From: DASUZB01 sp036377075
GTDB taxonomy: Bacteria; Actinomycetota; CALGFH01
Assembly: GCA_036377075.1 (NCBI GenBank)
Contig: DASUZB010000277.1
Coordinates: 1 to 29,593, forward strand
Direction: 5' to 3'
DNA: 29,593 nt
In this document: in pieces, positions 22,189 to 29,484 of the stretch
Position numbering within the stretch: position 1 is the stretch's first letter
Layout: the number at the start of each line of letters is the position of its first letter
The notes under the pieces: generated by a model
The model's database searches: none
What the model saw: the letters and a program-made list of their open reading frames with translations, nothing else
What the model was told of the DNA's origin: nothing
Position numbers and translations under genes: made by a program

Positions 22189-24213
22189 ATGAGCGGCATC
22201 CTGGATCGGGGCGCGTTCCTAGAGCCGACCGACGCCATGGACTTCGTCGAGACCGTCCTGCAAGCCTCGACGGAGTACTCGATCATCGGCCACGGCTTGG
22301 ACGGCACCATCTTGCTGTGGAACTCGGGCGCCGAGCGGCTGTACGGCTACGCGCCGGAGGAGATCGTCGGCAGGGCCAAGGTCGACGTCCTGCACACGCC
22401 CGAGGACGTCGCCGCGGGGCTTCCCCAGCGGATGCGCCAGGCCGCGTTGGCCGACGGCAAGTGGGAGGGGATCGTTACCAGGGTCCGCCGCGACGACAGC
22501 CGCTTCACCGCCCGGGTCGTCCTCACCCCTAGGCGCGACCGCGACGGGGAGCCGGTCGGGTTGCTGCTGATCTCCAAGGACATCTCCGACGAGGTCCGGC
22601 TCACCCAGGAGCTGGAGACCGAGCGCAAGCGGGCAGAGGCGGCGCTGCGGGCCTCCGGCGAGCAGTTCCGGGGGCTGCTGGAGTCCGCCCCCGACGCGGT
22701 GGTGATCGTCGACCCCGACGGCCGCATCACCCTGGTCAACCGGCAGACCGAGCAGCTGTTCGGCTACCAGCGCGAGGAGCTGCTGGGCCAGCCGATCGAG
22801 GCGCTGGTGCCCAAGCGCTTCCACGCCCGCCACGTCGGCCACCGCGACGGCTACCTCGCCAACCCCGGGGTGCGGCCGATGGGCGCCGGGCTGCAGCTGT
22901 TCGGGCGGCGCAGGGACGGCAGCGAGTTCCCGGTGGAGATCAGCCTCAGCCCTCTGGAGACCGACCAGGGCACCCTGGTCTCCGCCGCGGTGCGCGACAT
23001 CACCGCCCGCAAGCGGGCAGAGGCGGCGCTGAAGGAGGCCACTCTGGCCGCCGAGCAGGCCAACCAGGCCAAGAGCGAGTACCTGTCGCGCATGAGCCAC
23101 GAGCTGCGCACCCCCCTGAACGCCATCCTAGGGTTCGCGCAACTGCTGGAGATGGAAGGCCTCCGCCCCGACCAGCGCGAGGGCATGGGCCACATCGTCG
23201 CGGGGGCGCGGCACCTGCTGGCGCTGATCAACGAGGTGCTGGACATCGCCGCCATCGAGGCGGGCCGGCTGGCCCTGTCGGTGGAACCGGTCGCGGTGGC
23301 CGGCGTGCTGGCGGAGGCGATCAGCCTGATCCGGCCGCTGGCCGACCAGCAGGGCATCCTGCTGGTCGACCCGGCGGAAACCTGCGACGCGCACGTCCGC
23401 GGGGACCGGCAGCGTCTCCGGCAGATCCTGCTGAACCTGCTGTCCAACGCGGTCAAGTACAACCGGGAGGGCGGCAGCGTGCAGCTCGCCTGCGAGCGGA
23501 TGGGTAGCGAGCACCTGCGGATCAAGGTCACCGACACCGGCATCGGCGTCGCCCCGGAGTCGATCGAGCGGCTGTTCGTGCCCTTCGACCGGCTGGGCAG
23601 CGAGCGGACCCCGGTCGAGGGCACCGGCCTTGGCCTGCCGCTGACCCAGCGCCTGGCCGAGGCGATGGGCGGCGCCCTGGGGGTGGCCAGCACCGTGGGC
23701 CAAGGCAGCACCTTCTGGGTCGAGCTGCCCCTGACGGAGCGCCCAACCGGGGACCTCGCGCCCGCCGACCTGCTGCCAGCGCCGCACCGGCCCGCGCGGG
23801 AACGGCCGACGTTGACGGTGCTCTACATCGAGGACAACCCGTCCAACCTGCAACTGGTCGAGCACCTCCTGGGCCGCCGGCGGGGTGTCGAGCTGATCTC
23901 GGCGATGCGACCCCAGCTCGGCCTGGACCTGGCCGTCGAGCACCACCCCGACCTGGTCCTGCTGGACCTGGACCTGCCCGACATGCCCGGCGAGGAGGTC
24001 CTGCGCCGCCTGCGGGCCGAGCCGACCACCGCAGGCGTCCCGGTCGTCGTCCTCAGCGCCGACGCCAGGCCGGCCCTGATCACCCGGCTGCTCCAGCAGG
24101 GCGTTCGGGCGTTCCTGACCAAGCCGTTGGACGTCAAGGAGCTGCTCACCCTCCTGGACACCATCGCCGCCGAACGCGACCCCGCAACGCCACACGCTCC
24201 CAACCCCCAGTAG
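22189..24213 (+). CDS. Cytosolic PAS-PAS hybrid sensor histidine kinase with C-terminal receiver
   Basis: This 674-residue protein has no membrane helix. In order: PAS domain (~20-145, YSIIGHGLDGTILLWNSGAE), PAS domain (~170-290, FRGLLESAPDAVVIVDPDGR), a helical linker, HisKA with the phosphoacceptor His in SRMSHELRTPLNAILGFAQL (~300-310), HATPase with N-box (NLLSNAVKYN), DTGIG and GTGLGL motifs, and a receiver (VLYIEDNPSNLQLVEHLL; LVLLDLDLPDMPG; FLTKPLD). Signal passes His to Asp within the protein, perhaps to an outside partner, as no DNA-binding domain is present. ATG 22189 is preceded by GGAG; the frame is open to 22093 but domain homology starts later. It is the element's cargo, ending directly (0 bp) against the integrase remnant on the other strand. 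The ~280 bp between motif 21902 and the start hold no other gene. Confidence 0.9.
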   Translation: MSGILDRGAFLEPTDAMDFVETVLQASTEYSIIGHGLDGTILLWNSGAERLYGYAPEEIVGRAKVDVLHTPEDVAAGLPQRMRQAALADGKWEGIVTRVRRDDSRFTARVVLTPRRDRDGEPVGLLLISKDISDEVRLTQELETERKRAEAALRASGEQFRGLLESAPDAVVIVDPDGRITLVNRQTEQLFGYQREELLGQPIEALVPKRFHARHVGHRDGYLANPGVRPMGAGLQLFGRRRDGSEFPVEISLSPLETDQGTLVSAAVRDITARKRAEAALKEATLAAEQANQAKSEYLSRMSHELRTPLNAILGFAQLLEMEGLRPDQREGMGHIVAGARHLLALINEVLDIAAIEAGRLALSVEPVAVAGVLAEAISLIRPLADQQGILLVDPAETCDAHVRGDRQRLRQILLNLLSNAVKYNREGGSVQLACERMGSEHLRIKVTDTGIGVAPESIERLFVPFDRLGSERTPVEGTGLGLPLTQRLAEAMGGALGVASTVGQGSTFWVELPLTERPTGDLAPADLLPAPHRPARERPTLTVLYIEDNPSNLQLVEHLLGRRRGVELISAMRPQLGLDLAVEHHPDLVLLDLDLPDMPGEEVLRRLRAEPTTAGVPVVVLSADARPALITRLLQQGVRAFLTKPLDVKELLTLLDTIAAERDPATPHAPNPQ

Positions 24214-24303
24214 CTAGGGAGTCGGTTGATCCCCGGCGGCCTTCAGCGCGATGGTCAACCGCTGTTCGATCGCGGCCACCGCGCGGGCCTCCATCTCTGG
24301 GGT
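24214..24303 (-). pseudogene. Remnant of integrase C-terminus
   Basis: The minus strand reads TPEMEARAVAAIEQRLTIAL and nine more residues to a TAG at 24214-24216. The intact integrase ends with the matching TPEMEARAVGAVEQRLDLAL. Everything upstream, including the catalytic residues, is gone; the match stops abruptly at 24303, where a GntR/UTRA reading on the other strand begins. The stop codon abuts that of the kinase gene. This identifies the otherwise integrase-less region as a former integrative element. Confidence 0.85.
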
Positions 24304-24536
24304 ACCTCGAGGTGGGCCACCACGACGAGGTCACCGCCCGCATGCCCACCCCCGACGAGCTGCGCACCCTAGAGCTGGGCAGCGGCGTCCCCGTGCTGGT
24401 CTACGTGCGCACCGCCTACACCAAAGAGCGACCGATCCGGCTTACCGAGAACGAGTTCTGCGTGTTGCAACCGAACTTCCCCGAGCTGCTCGCCCGCCGT
24501 CGCCCTTGGCGCAGCGCTGCCTCGACGGAAGGCTAG
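24303..24536 (+). pseudogene. Fragment of a GntR-family regulator (UTRA domain)
   Basis: The frame reads YLEVGHHDEVTARMPTPDEL, RTLELGSGVPVLVYVRTAYT and LTENEFCVLQPNFPELLA to a stop at 24536. This is the C-terminal half of a UTRA effector domain as in HutC-type GntR repressors; the DNA-binding half is missing. GntR regulators commonly accompany actinobacterial integrative elements, so it may be a relic of the element's own regulator. A GTG at 24312 could start a 74-residue protein, but it would lack DNA binding. Confidence 0.65.
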
Positions 24537-24604
24537 TCAGCGCGGTGTCGGAGCAGGGTGCGACGATCGCCGGACCAGTCGCGTCGATGCCGGAAGGTGA
24601 CGTC

Positions 24605-25018
24605 ATGGAGGTGCGGTTCACCACGAACGTCGCGGTGGTCACCCCCGACCCGAGCGCCAGCCGACGGTCGTACGTGGACGCGCTCGGGTTGCCGCTCACC
24701 GGGTCGCCAGACGACTACCTGCACAGTGAGGACATCGACGGGAGCAAGAGCTTCGGCGTCTGGCCCCTGGCGCGGGCGGCGCGGGCCTGCTTCGGCACCC
24801 CTGGCTGGCCGGCGGACCGGCCGGTGCCGCAGGCGAGCATCGGGTTCGAGGTCGCGGACGCTGGCGCGGTGCGGGCCGCTGCGGAGGAGTTGAAGGAGCG
24901 GGGCTTCGCGCTGCTCCACGAGGCGCGGACCGAGCCCTGGGGGCAGACGGTCGCCCGGCTGCAGTCGGGCGAGGGGGCGATCATCGGCCTGTCGTGCGCC
25001 CCCTGGATGCACTCGTAG
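24605..25018 (+). CDS. VOC-family (glyoxalase/bleomycin-resistance-like) protein
   Basis: This 137-residue protein has two beta-alpha-beta units typical of the vicinal-oxygen-chelate fold: FTTNVAVVTPDPSASRRSYV with DALGLPLTG, then PQASIGFEVADAGAVRAAAE with LKERGFALLHEARTEPWGQT. Members act as metal-dependent enzymes or bind toxic compounds; this one's substrate cannot be told. The ATG at 24605 has GGAAGGTGA about 5 bases upstream; an in-frame ATG at 24587 is also possible. It lies between the UTRA fragment and attR, so it is probably also cargo. The 260 bp after it hold only the arm-site pair. Confidence 0.85.
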   Translation: MEVRFTTNVAVVTPDPSASRRSYVDALGLPLTGSPDDYLHSEDIDGSKSFGVWPLARAARACFGTPGWPADRPVPQASIGFEVADAGAVRAAAEELKERGFALLHEARTEPWGQTVARLQSGEGAIIGLSCAPWMHS

Positions 25019-25103
25019 CGACAAGGAACCTCCGCTTGGACGGCATCTCGACGCCAGCCAAGGAGCGTCCGTTCTAGGGACTGCGTAGGTAACCGCCGTC
25101 ACG

Positions 25104-25125
25104 ACGGGCAGCAGACGGGCAGCAA
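25104..25125 (+). repeat. Paired 11-bp direct repeat near attR, candidate integrase arm site
   Basis: ACGGGCAGCAG and ACGGGCAGCAA stand side by side, about 150 bp before attR. The reverse complement matches the pair at 2006-2027 almost exactly, with the same 11-bp period, about one helical turn. Binding by the integrase is inferred. Confidence 0.6.
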
Positions 25126-25277
25126 TCGGCGGCCGGACGGACCGGGACGCGCGCCGACGAACTCGGAAGGACCGTGGGGGAGGATCCAGGCTTGCGCCGC
25201 CCATGACCAGGGGTTTCTTCCTGTTTCTCGGGGTCTCTGACGGTCCCGAATGCCGACGGGGGCGTGCCCGTTGGGAT

Positions 25278-25321
25278 TTCATACGGCAGAGGTCGCAGGT
25301 TCAAAACCTGCCACGCCCACC
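25278..25321 (+). other. attR: displaced tRNA-Val 3' half, right copy of the 44-bp repeat
   Basis: This matches 21787-21830 except for one base, which changes the anticodon-loop copy from CAC to CAT. The upstream half of the tRNA is absent, so this is not a tRNA gene. Sequence beyond 25321 should be the old chromosomal flank; the next 180 bp contain a tandem GGCCGTGTTCC pair (25389-25411 region) and no gene. Confidence 0.85.
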
Positions 25322-25501
25322 GAGGGAAATCCGCAGGCCAGGGCACCCGAAGCGAGCCGAGCTGATGGTGCCCCTCGCGTCTCTCAGCCGGCCGTGTTCC
25401 GGCCGTGTTCCGTCTATGTGCTCGGCGACGCCCTACGGGCACGACCAGGCAGCGGAGCAGACACTGTAGGAGGCGGGCAGGAACGCACGGCGGGAACAGC
25501 G

Positions 25502-25981
25502 CTAGCCGGTCGGACAGCCCACCACATCGTCCTTGAAGTCGACCACCTGGATGGTTCCATCGGGCCCGATAACAAACTGGACCAGCCGATGGATGCGGAC
25601 CGGGCCTTCCTGGTTGTTGACCGTGGCGATGGACACGTACGTCCCGCCGGGCGTGGCCTGCACGGAGGCGGTTCCGTGGAACGTGCCCTCCCACACGCCG
25701 AGCGAGCTGTCCAGGAACGTCACGGTGTAGGTGCCGCGCTCGGTGACCTGGACGTGGGACACCCCGTCCCCCATGTCCACGATGGTGAACGTTTCCGTGC
25801 CCGAGACGTCGAAGCGGGCCACGTTGCCGCAGACATCCCGAGTGACGCCAGACGAGAGAATGACCTCTTGCCCGTGCACGACCTCGGGCGTCATGGCCCC
25901 CGCAGGCGAAGCCACAGCGAGCAGGCTCACCGCGAGCACCGCGCTCGCCACCGCGACGAACCTCCGCAACCCCGGTCTCAT
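25502..25981 (-). CDS. Small secreted protein of unknown function
   Basis: This 159-residue protein starts with a signal peptide (MSMRPGLRRF then VAVASAVLAVSLLAVASPAG, cleavage near AGA-M). The mature part is rich in beta-strand-like alternation (SGTETFTIVDMGDGVSHVQV; RGTYTVTFLDSSLGVWEGTF) with two cysteines (DVCGNV and VGCPTG) that could join its ends. I do not recognise a named domain; similar small secreted beta proteins are common in Actinobacteria. ATG is preferred because GGGGGG lies 9 bases upstream; a GTG two codons earlier is also in frame. Its GC content is lower than the window average. Confidence 0.8.
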   Translation of the reverse strand: MRPGLRRFVAVASAVLAVSLLAVASPAGAMTPEVVHGQEVILSSGVTRDVCGNVARFDVSGTETFTIVDMGDGVSHVQVTERGTYTVTFLDSSLGVWEGTFHGTASVQATPGGTYVSIATVNNQEGPVRIHRLVQFVIGPDGTIQVVDFKDDVVGCPTG

Positions 25982-26368
25982 CGACACGGTCCCCCCTCTT
26001 GACAGCGCAAGCACGACCACGGCGCCGTGCGCGCGCATCGTACTGCCACGGCGAGGCCAGACAACTGGCGCATTCGACGTGGAGGAGATCGCGCCCATGG
26101 ACCAGCTGCCGCGCCGCCTCCAGCGACTTGGCCATGAGGCCAGTGGTACCGCGCCACGAGCCTCAGCCCGGACGAGAGCTGAACCGCTCGGTCCGTGCCG
26201 GGTCCGTACGGCACCGGAACGACTGGTCGGCCACGAGCGGTCACGGCGGGCATACAGAAATCGCAGGTCACAGGCATTCCTGCCCCCAACTGGGCTGCTG
26301 CGGCCGGTCCGGATCGTGGCGATGCCTGACGATCCCCGTTTGTCGGTACCGGGTGACACGATGCCGCC
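25982..26368. other. Intergenic region, no gene recognised
   Basis: These 387 bp separate two divergent genes and must hold both promoters, but I cannot place either with confidence. A direct repeat of GGTCCGT and a hairpin GTGCCG/CGGCAC (around 26197-26217) are visible. Open frames crossing the region on both strands show no family resemblance. GC content is lower than in the pilus region. Confidence 0.5.
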
Positions 26369-27235
26369 GTGCGGTACTCGATCAACGTTCCGAACTTCGG
26401 GGAATTCGCGGCGCCCGAGGTCTTCGCCGACGTGGCCCGTCGGGCAGAGGAGGCCGGATGGGACGCGTTGCTGGTATGGGACCACGTTGTCGAGCAGAAG
26501 GACCTGCATAGGCAGATCGCGGATCCGTGGATCCTGCTTGCCGCCGCGGCCCTGGCGACCTGCCGGATCCGGCTGGGTACCGCGATCACGCCCGTGGCCA
26601 GGCGGCGGCCGGCCAAGCTGGCCAGGGAAGTGGCCACCCTGGACCGCCTGACCGGCGGTCGCATGGTCCTCGGTGCCGGCCTGGGCGCGCCCGTGGACGA
26701 CGAGTACGGGAGCTTCGGTGACACGACCGATACCAGGGTGCTCGCCGAGCGCCTCGACGAGGGCCTGCACGCGCTCGATCTGCTCTGGTCCGGTGAGCCG
26801 GTCACCTACCGGGGCAACCAGGTCACGATCGACGACGTGGTCTTCCTGCCGACCCCGGTGCAGCGTCCGCGGGTGCCGATCTGGGTCGGAGGGTTCTGGC
26901 CGAACAAGGCGCCGATGCGCCGGGCGGCACGGTGGGACGGGGCCATCCCGGCCATGGCCGGGATGGAGGCCGCCCGCCCGCCAGACGTCAGCGAGGTCCG
27001 GGAACTGGTGATATTCCTGCGCGGATGCCGGGCGGAGAACGGCCTCGCGGACAGGCCGTTCGACATCGTCATCGGCGGCATGAGCCCCGCCGGGCCGGCA
27101 GCCGGCCGTGACCTGGTCGGCCCACTGGAGGACCTCGGGGTCACGTGGTGGGACGAGCGGATGCCCTGGGGTGATGCCCTGGAGCGTGCCGACCCGATCC
27201 TGCGCCGGATCGACCAAGGCCCGCCTCGCACCTGA
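26369..27235 (+). CDS. LLM-class (luciferase-like) flavin-dependent oxidoreductase
   Basis: This 288-residue protein matches the luciferase-like TIM-barrel family: RYSINVPNFGEFAAPEVFAD, RRAEEAGWDALLVWDHV, IRLGTAITPVARRRPAKLAR and TLDRLTGGRMVLGAGLG. Such enzymes use reduced FMN or F420 to oxidise or reduce small molecules; in Actinobacteria many depend on F420. The GTG start at 26369 gives a protein beginning right at the conserved first strand, but no good ribosome site precedes it, so a leaderless mRNA is possible. It is a single-gene unit with unknown substrate. Confidence 0.9.
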   Translation: MRYSINVPNFGEFAAPEVFADVARRAEEAGWDALLVWDHVVEQKDLHRQIADPWILLAAAALATCRIRLGTAITPVARRRPAKLAREVATLDRLTGGRMVLGAGLGAPVDDEYGSFGDTTDTRVLAERLDEGLHALDLLWSGEPVTYRGNQVTIDDVVFLPTPVQRPRVPIWVGGFWPNKAPMRRAARWDGAIPAMAGMEAARPPDVSEVRELVIFLRGCRAENGLADRPFDIVIGGMSPAGPAAGRDLVGPLEDLGVTWWDERMPWGDALERADPILRRIDQGPPRT

Positions 27236-27287
27236 CCGGGCAACGTGACCAAGGCGGTGAAGGGCGACGGTTGCCTGATCGAGCACG

Positions 27288-27419
27288 TCACGGCCAGATG
27301 GTGTCCTTCGGGTCGAAGTCGCCGTGGCCGGTCGTCCGGGTGTAGAGGCAGCGCTCGACGGTGAACTCGAACAGTCGCTGGTCATCGAAGTCTGGCGGCG
27401 GGGTCTGCCAGCTCGCTAC
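27288..27419 (-). other. Possible remnant of a protein C-terminus
   Basis: A minus-strand reading of 43 codons (VASWQTPPPDFDDQRLFEFT, then VERCLYTRTTGHGDFDPKDT, IWP, stop) looks protein-like, with balanced composition and aromatic residues unlike the surrounding sequence, but has no start codon and no recognised family. It may be the end of a decayed gene. The rest of the 267-bp gap 27236-27502 holds only the hairpin at 27443-27478. Confidence 0.25.
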
Positions 27420-27442
27420 CGCCCGGGTGCGACCGACGGGTG

Positions 27443-27478
27443 GGCCTGGGGCGCGGGACCGGTGCCGCGCCCCAGGCC
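27443..27478 (-). terminator. 14-bp hairpin terminator after the HAF-repeat gene
   Basis: GGCCTGGGGCGCGG and CCGCGCCCCAGGCC form a perfect 14-bp stem around an 8-nt loop containing ACCGGT. It begins 24 bases past the stop of the HAF-repeat gene on the minus strand. No T-tract follows, as is common for actinobacterial terminators. Confidence 0.65.
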
Positions 27479-27502
27479 GTCGGGGCTGAGGTGAGCTGGC
27501 CG

Positions 27503-28624
27503 TCAGCGGCCGAGGCCCATGCTCATGGGTTGCATCCCGGTGGGGCTCGGGCTCGATCCGGTGGCCGCGGGCGCGTAGCCGCCGGTGATCTGGCCGAGGT
27601 TGTTGATGCCGGCCGCGGTCGTGCTGGGGGCGCCGGGGACGTCGACCGGGGTGAAGGCGCCCTTGGCGCCGTCGCGCAGGACGAAGCCGTGGAACACCGG
27701 CCCCGCGGGGGTGCTGCCGATGCCGGTGAGGACGATCTGGCCACGGTCGTTGACGTCGAACGCGAGGGTGAGCAGGGCGCCGGGGGCGTCGAACGGGGTG
27801 AAGACGCCGTTGTGCAGCAGGAAGCCGTGCTCGGTGCCCGGCTTCCCCGTCGGGTCGGTGCCATAGATGCCGACGACGTCGCCGCGGTCGTTGAGGCCGA
27901 GGGCGGAGGTGCCCCCGGTACCGGCGGCACCGGGAGCGTCGATGGTGGTGAAGCGGCCCTTGTCCCAGCGGAAGGCGTGGAAGCCGGTGGCGTCCTGGTA
28001 CTCGCCGACGACCTGGCCGAGGTTGTTGAGGCCGAAGGCCTGGGTCTCCATCGCGCCGGGATAGTCGATCCTGATGAGCTTGCCGTGGTCGAGCATGAAG
28101 CCGCGGCGGTTGGGGTCGTCGCCCACGCGGCCGGTGTTCTGGCTGTAGACGCCGGCGATCTGGCCGCGGTCGTTGATCCTGCTCGTCGCCGTCGAGCGGG
28201 CGCCGGGCACGTCGATCCTGGTGACGCGGCCGCGCCGGTCGCGCAGGAAGCCGTGCTCGCTGGCGCCGGGCCCGGACGCCGAGGTGCCGGTGTCGTACTT
28301 GCCGACCACCTGGCCGAAGTCGTTGATGCCGGTCGGGGTGACCCCGGCGGTGGCGCCGGGGACGTCGAAGGTGGTGTAGCGGCCACGGTCCAGCACGAAC
28401 CCGGGGAACTGGGACCGGGCGCCCGAGCGGGTGTCGGTGCCGCCGCCGCCGTGGTCGGGGCGGGCGGCGGTGCCGGGGGCGAGGCCCGCCGACTGCTGCG
28501 CCCTCGCTCCCTCGGCGGAGGGCATCGACGCCGATGCGGTCGCCGCCGTGAGCGCGGTGAGCACGACGGCGCCCGCCACGGCCAGCCGGATGCGACGGCC
28601 GAGTTGGTGTTGGACCGAAGCCAT
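27503..28624 (-). CDS. Secreted HAF-repeat protein
   Basis: This 373-residue protein has a signal peptide (RIRLAVAGAVVLTALTAATA, ending ASA) and six tandem repeats of about 40-45 residues of the HAF type: GF-x-x-(D/R)-x-G-x-(F/L)-x-x-(F/I)-D-x-PGA followed by a stretch such as GINDFGQVVGKY or GLNNLGQVVGEY. Clear copies start near residues 75, 125, 172, 216, 268 and 313. These repeats are found in extracellular bacterial proteins and probably fold as a propeller-like array; role unknown. AGGGAGA lies 6-7 bases before the ATG. The C-terminus is Ser/Pro/Met-rich with no anchor. It follows the hydrolase gene on the same strand by 86 bp, so it may have its own promoter. Confidence 0.88.
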   Translation of the reverse strand: MASVQHQLGRRIRLAVAGAVVLTALTAATASASMPSAEGARAQQSAGLAPGTAARPDHGGGGTDTRSGARSQFPGFVLDRGRYTTFDVPGATAGVTPTGINDFGQVVGKYDTGTSASGPGASEHGFLRDRRGRVTRIDVPGARSTATSRINDRGQIAGVYSQNTGRVGDDPNRRGFMLDHGKLIRIDYPGAMETQAFGLNNLGQVVGEYQDATGFHAFRWDKGRFTTIDAPGAAGTGGTSALGLNDRGDVVGIYGTDPTGKPGTEHGFLLHNGVFTPFDAPGALLTLAFDVNDRGQIVLTGIGSTPAGPVFHGFVLRDGAKGAFTPVDVPGAPSTTAAGINNLGQITGGYAPAATGSSPSPTGMQPMSMGLGR

Positions 28625-28710
28625 CTCTGGTCTCCCTGCAGTGCGCGACTGTTTGCCCTCATTCGCGCATGGAGGCGCCCATGGATGGGTTTCGGTGCAA
28701 ACTGCCTGGC

Positions 28711-29484
28711 CTACGCGGCGCTCGCGCCGACGAAGCGCAGCATCCGCCGCCAGGCGTCGTCGCACGCCTCGCGGTGCTGCTCGAAGGCCCGGTCGAAGAA
28801 GGAGTGCGGGGCGCCCTCGTAGACCACCATCTCGTTGTCGACCCCGGCCTGGTCGAGCACGGCGCGGAACCGCTCGATCGCCTCCGCCGGGATGGCCTGG
28901 TCGGCGCCCCCGAACAGGCCGAGGACCGGGCATTGGTAGCCGGGCGCGAGGCGCACGGGCGCCTCCTGGTCGTCGGGGCCGCTCCCCTGCGGCCGGCCGT
29001 AGAGCCCGATCACGCCCGCCAGGCCGTGGTCCTGCGCCGCCTGGTTGAAGGAGATCCGCCCGCCCATGCAGAAGCCGACCGAGTAGACCCGCTCGGCGCC
29101 GCCGCCGGCCTCCGAGCGGAGGTGCGCCACCACGGCGGCGGTGTCCGCCCGCAGCCCTTCCGGCGTGAGCCGCCGGACGTGCGGCATGTGCTCGAAGCCC
29201 TCGCCGCGCGCGGTCAGGCCGGCGCTGCGCCCGAAGTAGTCCATCGCGGTGGCGTGGACGCCGGCCTCGGCGAAGCGGACGGCGAGCTCCTGGTAGAAGG
29301 GGTGCAGGCCGCGGACGTCGGGAAGGACCATGACGCCGGGCGCGCCCGGCCGTACCGCGCGGGCGCTGAACGCGTTGAACCGGTTGCCGTCCGGGGCCTC
29401 GAGGACCAGCTCCTCGCTGCCGGCGGCGCCGGCGCCGCCGGCGATCGGGGGGAGCGGCGGCCGGGCACTGGGTTCGAAGCACAT
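28711..29484 (-). CDS. Dienelactone hydrolase-family protein
   Basis: This 257-residue alpha/beta-hydrolase has the expected triad: Cys in VGFCMGGRIS, Asp in FGGADQAIPAE and His in GAPHSFFDRAF. The N-terminal part has PGVMVLPDVRGLHPFYQELA and DYFGRSAGL, typical of the family. Members cleave dienelactones in aromatic breakdown or related esters; the substrate here is unknown and no other degradation gene is near. No signal peptide, so cytosolic. The ATG at 29484 has AAGGAGG 8 bases upstream and is preferred over an upstream in-frame start at 29577 that would add an Arg-rich tail. The 109 bp to the window end hold its likely promoter. Confidence 0.92.
   Translation of the reverse strand: MCFEPSARPPLPPIAGGAGAAGSEELVLEAPDGNRFNAFSARAVRPGAPGVMVLPDVRGLHPFYQELAVRFAEAGVHATAMDYFGRSAGLTARGEGFEHMPHVRRLTPEGLRADTAAVVAHLRSEAGGGAERVYSVGFCMGGRISFNQAAQDHGLAGVIGLYGRPQGSGPDDQEAPVRLAPGYQCPVLGLFGGADQAIPAEAIERFRAVLDQAGVDNEMVVYEGAPHSFFDRAFEQHREACDDAWRRMLRFVGASAA

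Larger units (their letters stand above)
21787..25321 (+). mobile_element. Small decayed integrative element in tRNA-Val(CAC)
   Basis: The region is bounded by the 44-bp att direct repeat. Inside are motif GGGCAGCAA near both ends, a PAS hybrid histidine kinase, the last 29 codons of an integrase related to that at 1-1377, a GntR/UTRA fragment and a VOC protein. Most of the integrase and all transfer or replication genes are missing, so it should be immobile unless helped in trans. The order tRNA, motif, cargo gene, antisense integrase end matches the element at 1-2170. Confidence 0.75.

Noticed and set aside
25278..25321. A fifth tRNA gene
   Set aside because: Only the 3' half is present; the acceptor 5' strand and D-arm are absent. 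It is the attR copy.
25502..27385. One 627-codon minus-strand gene
   Set aside because: Only the last 159 codons, starting with a signal peptide and good ribosome site at 25981, look like protein; the rest is antisense to the LLM oxidoreductase and intergenic DNA.
27503..29482. A 659-codon minus-strand protein
   Set aside because: The upstream part is antisense-frame shadow of the hydrolase gene; the real protein starts at 28624 with a signal peptide.
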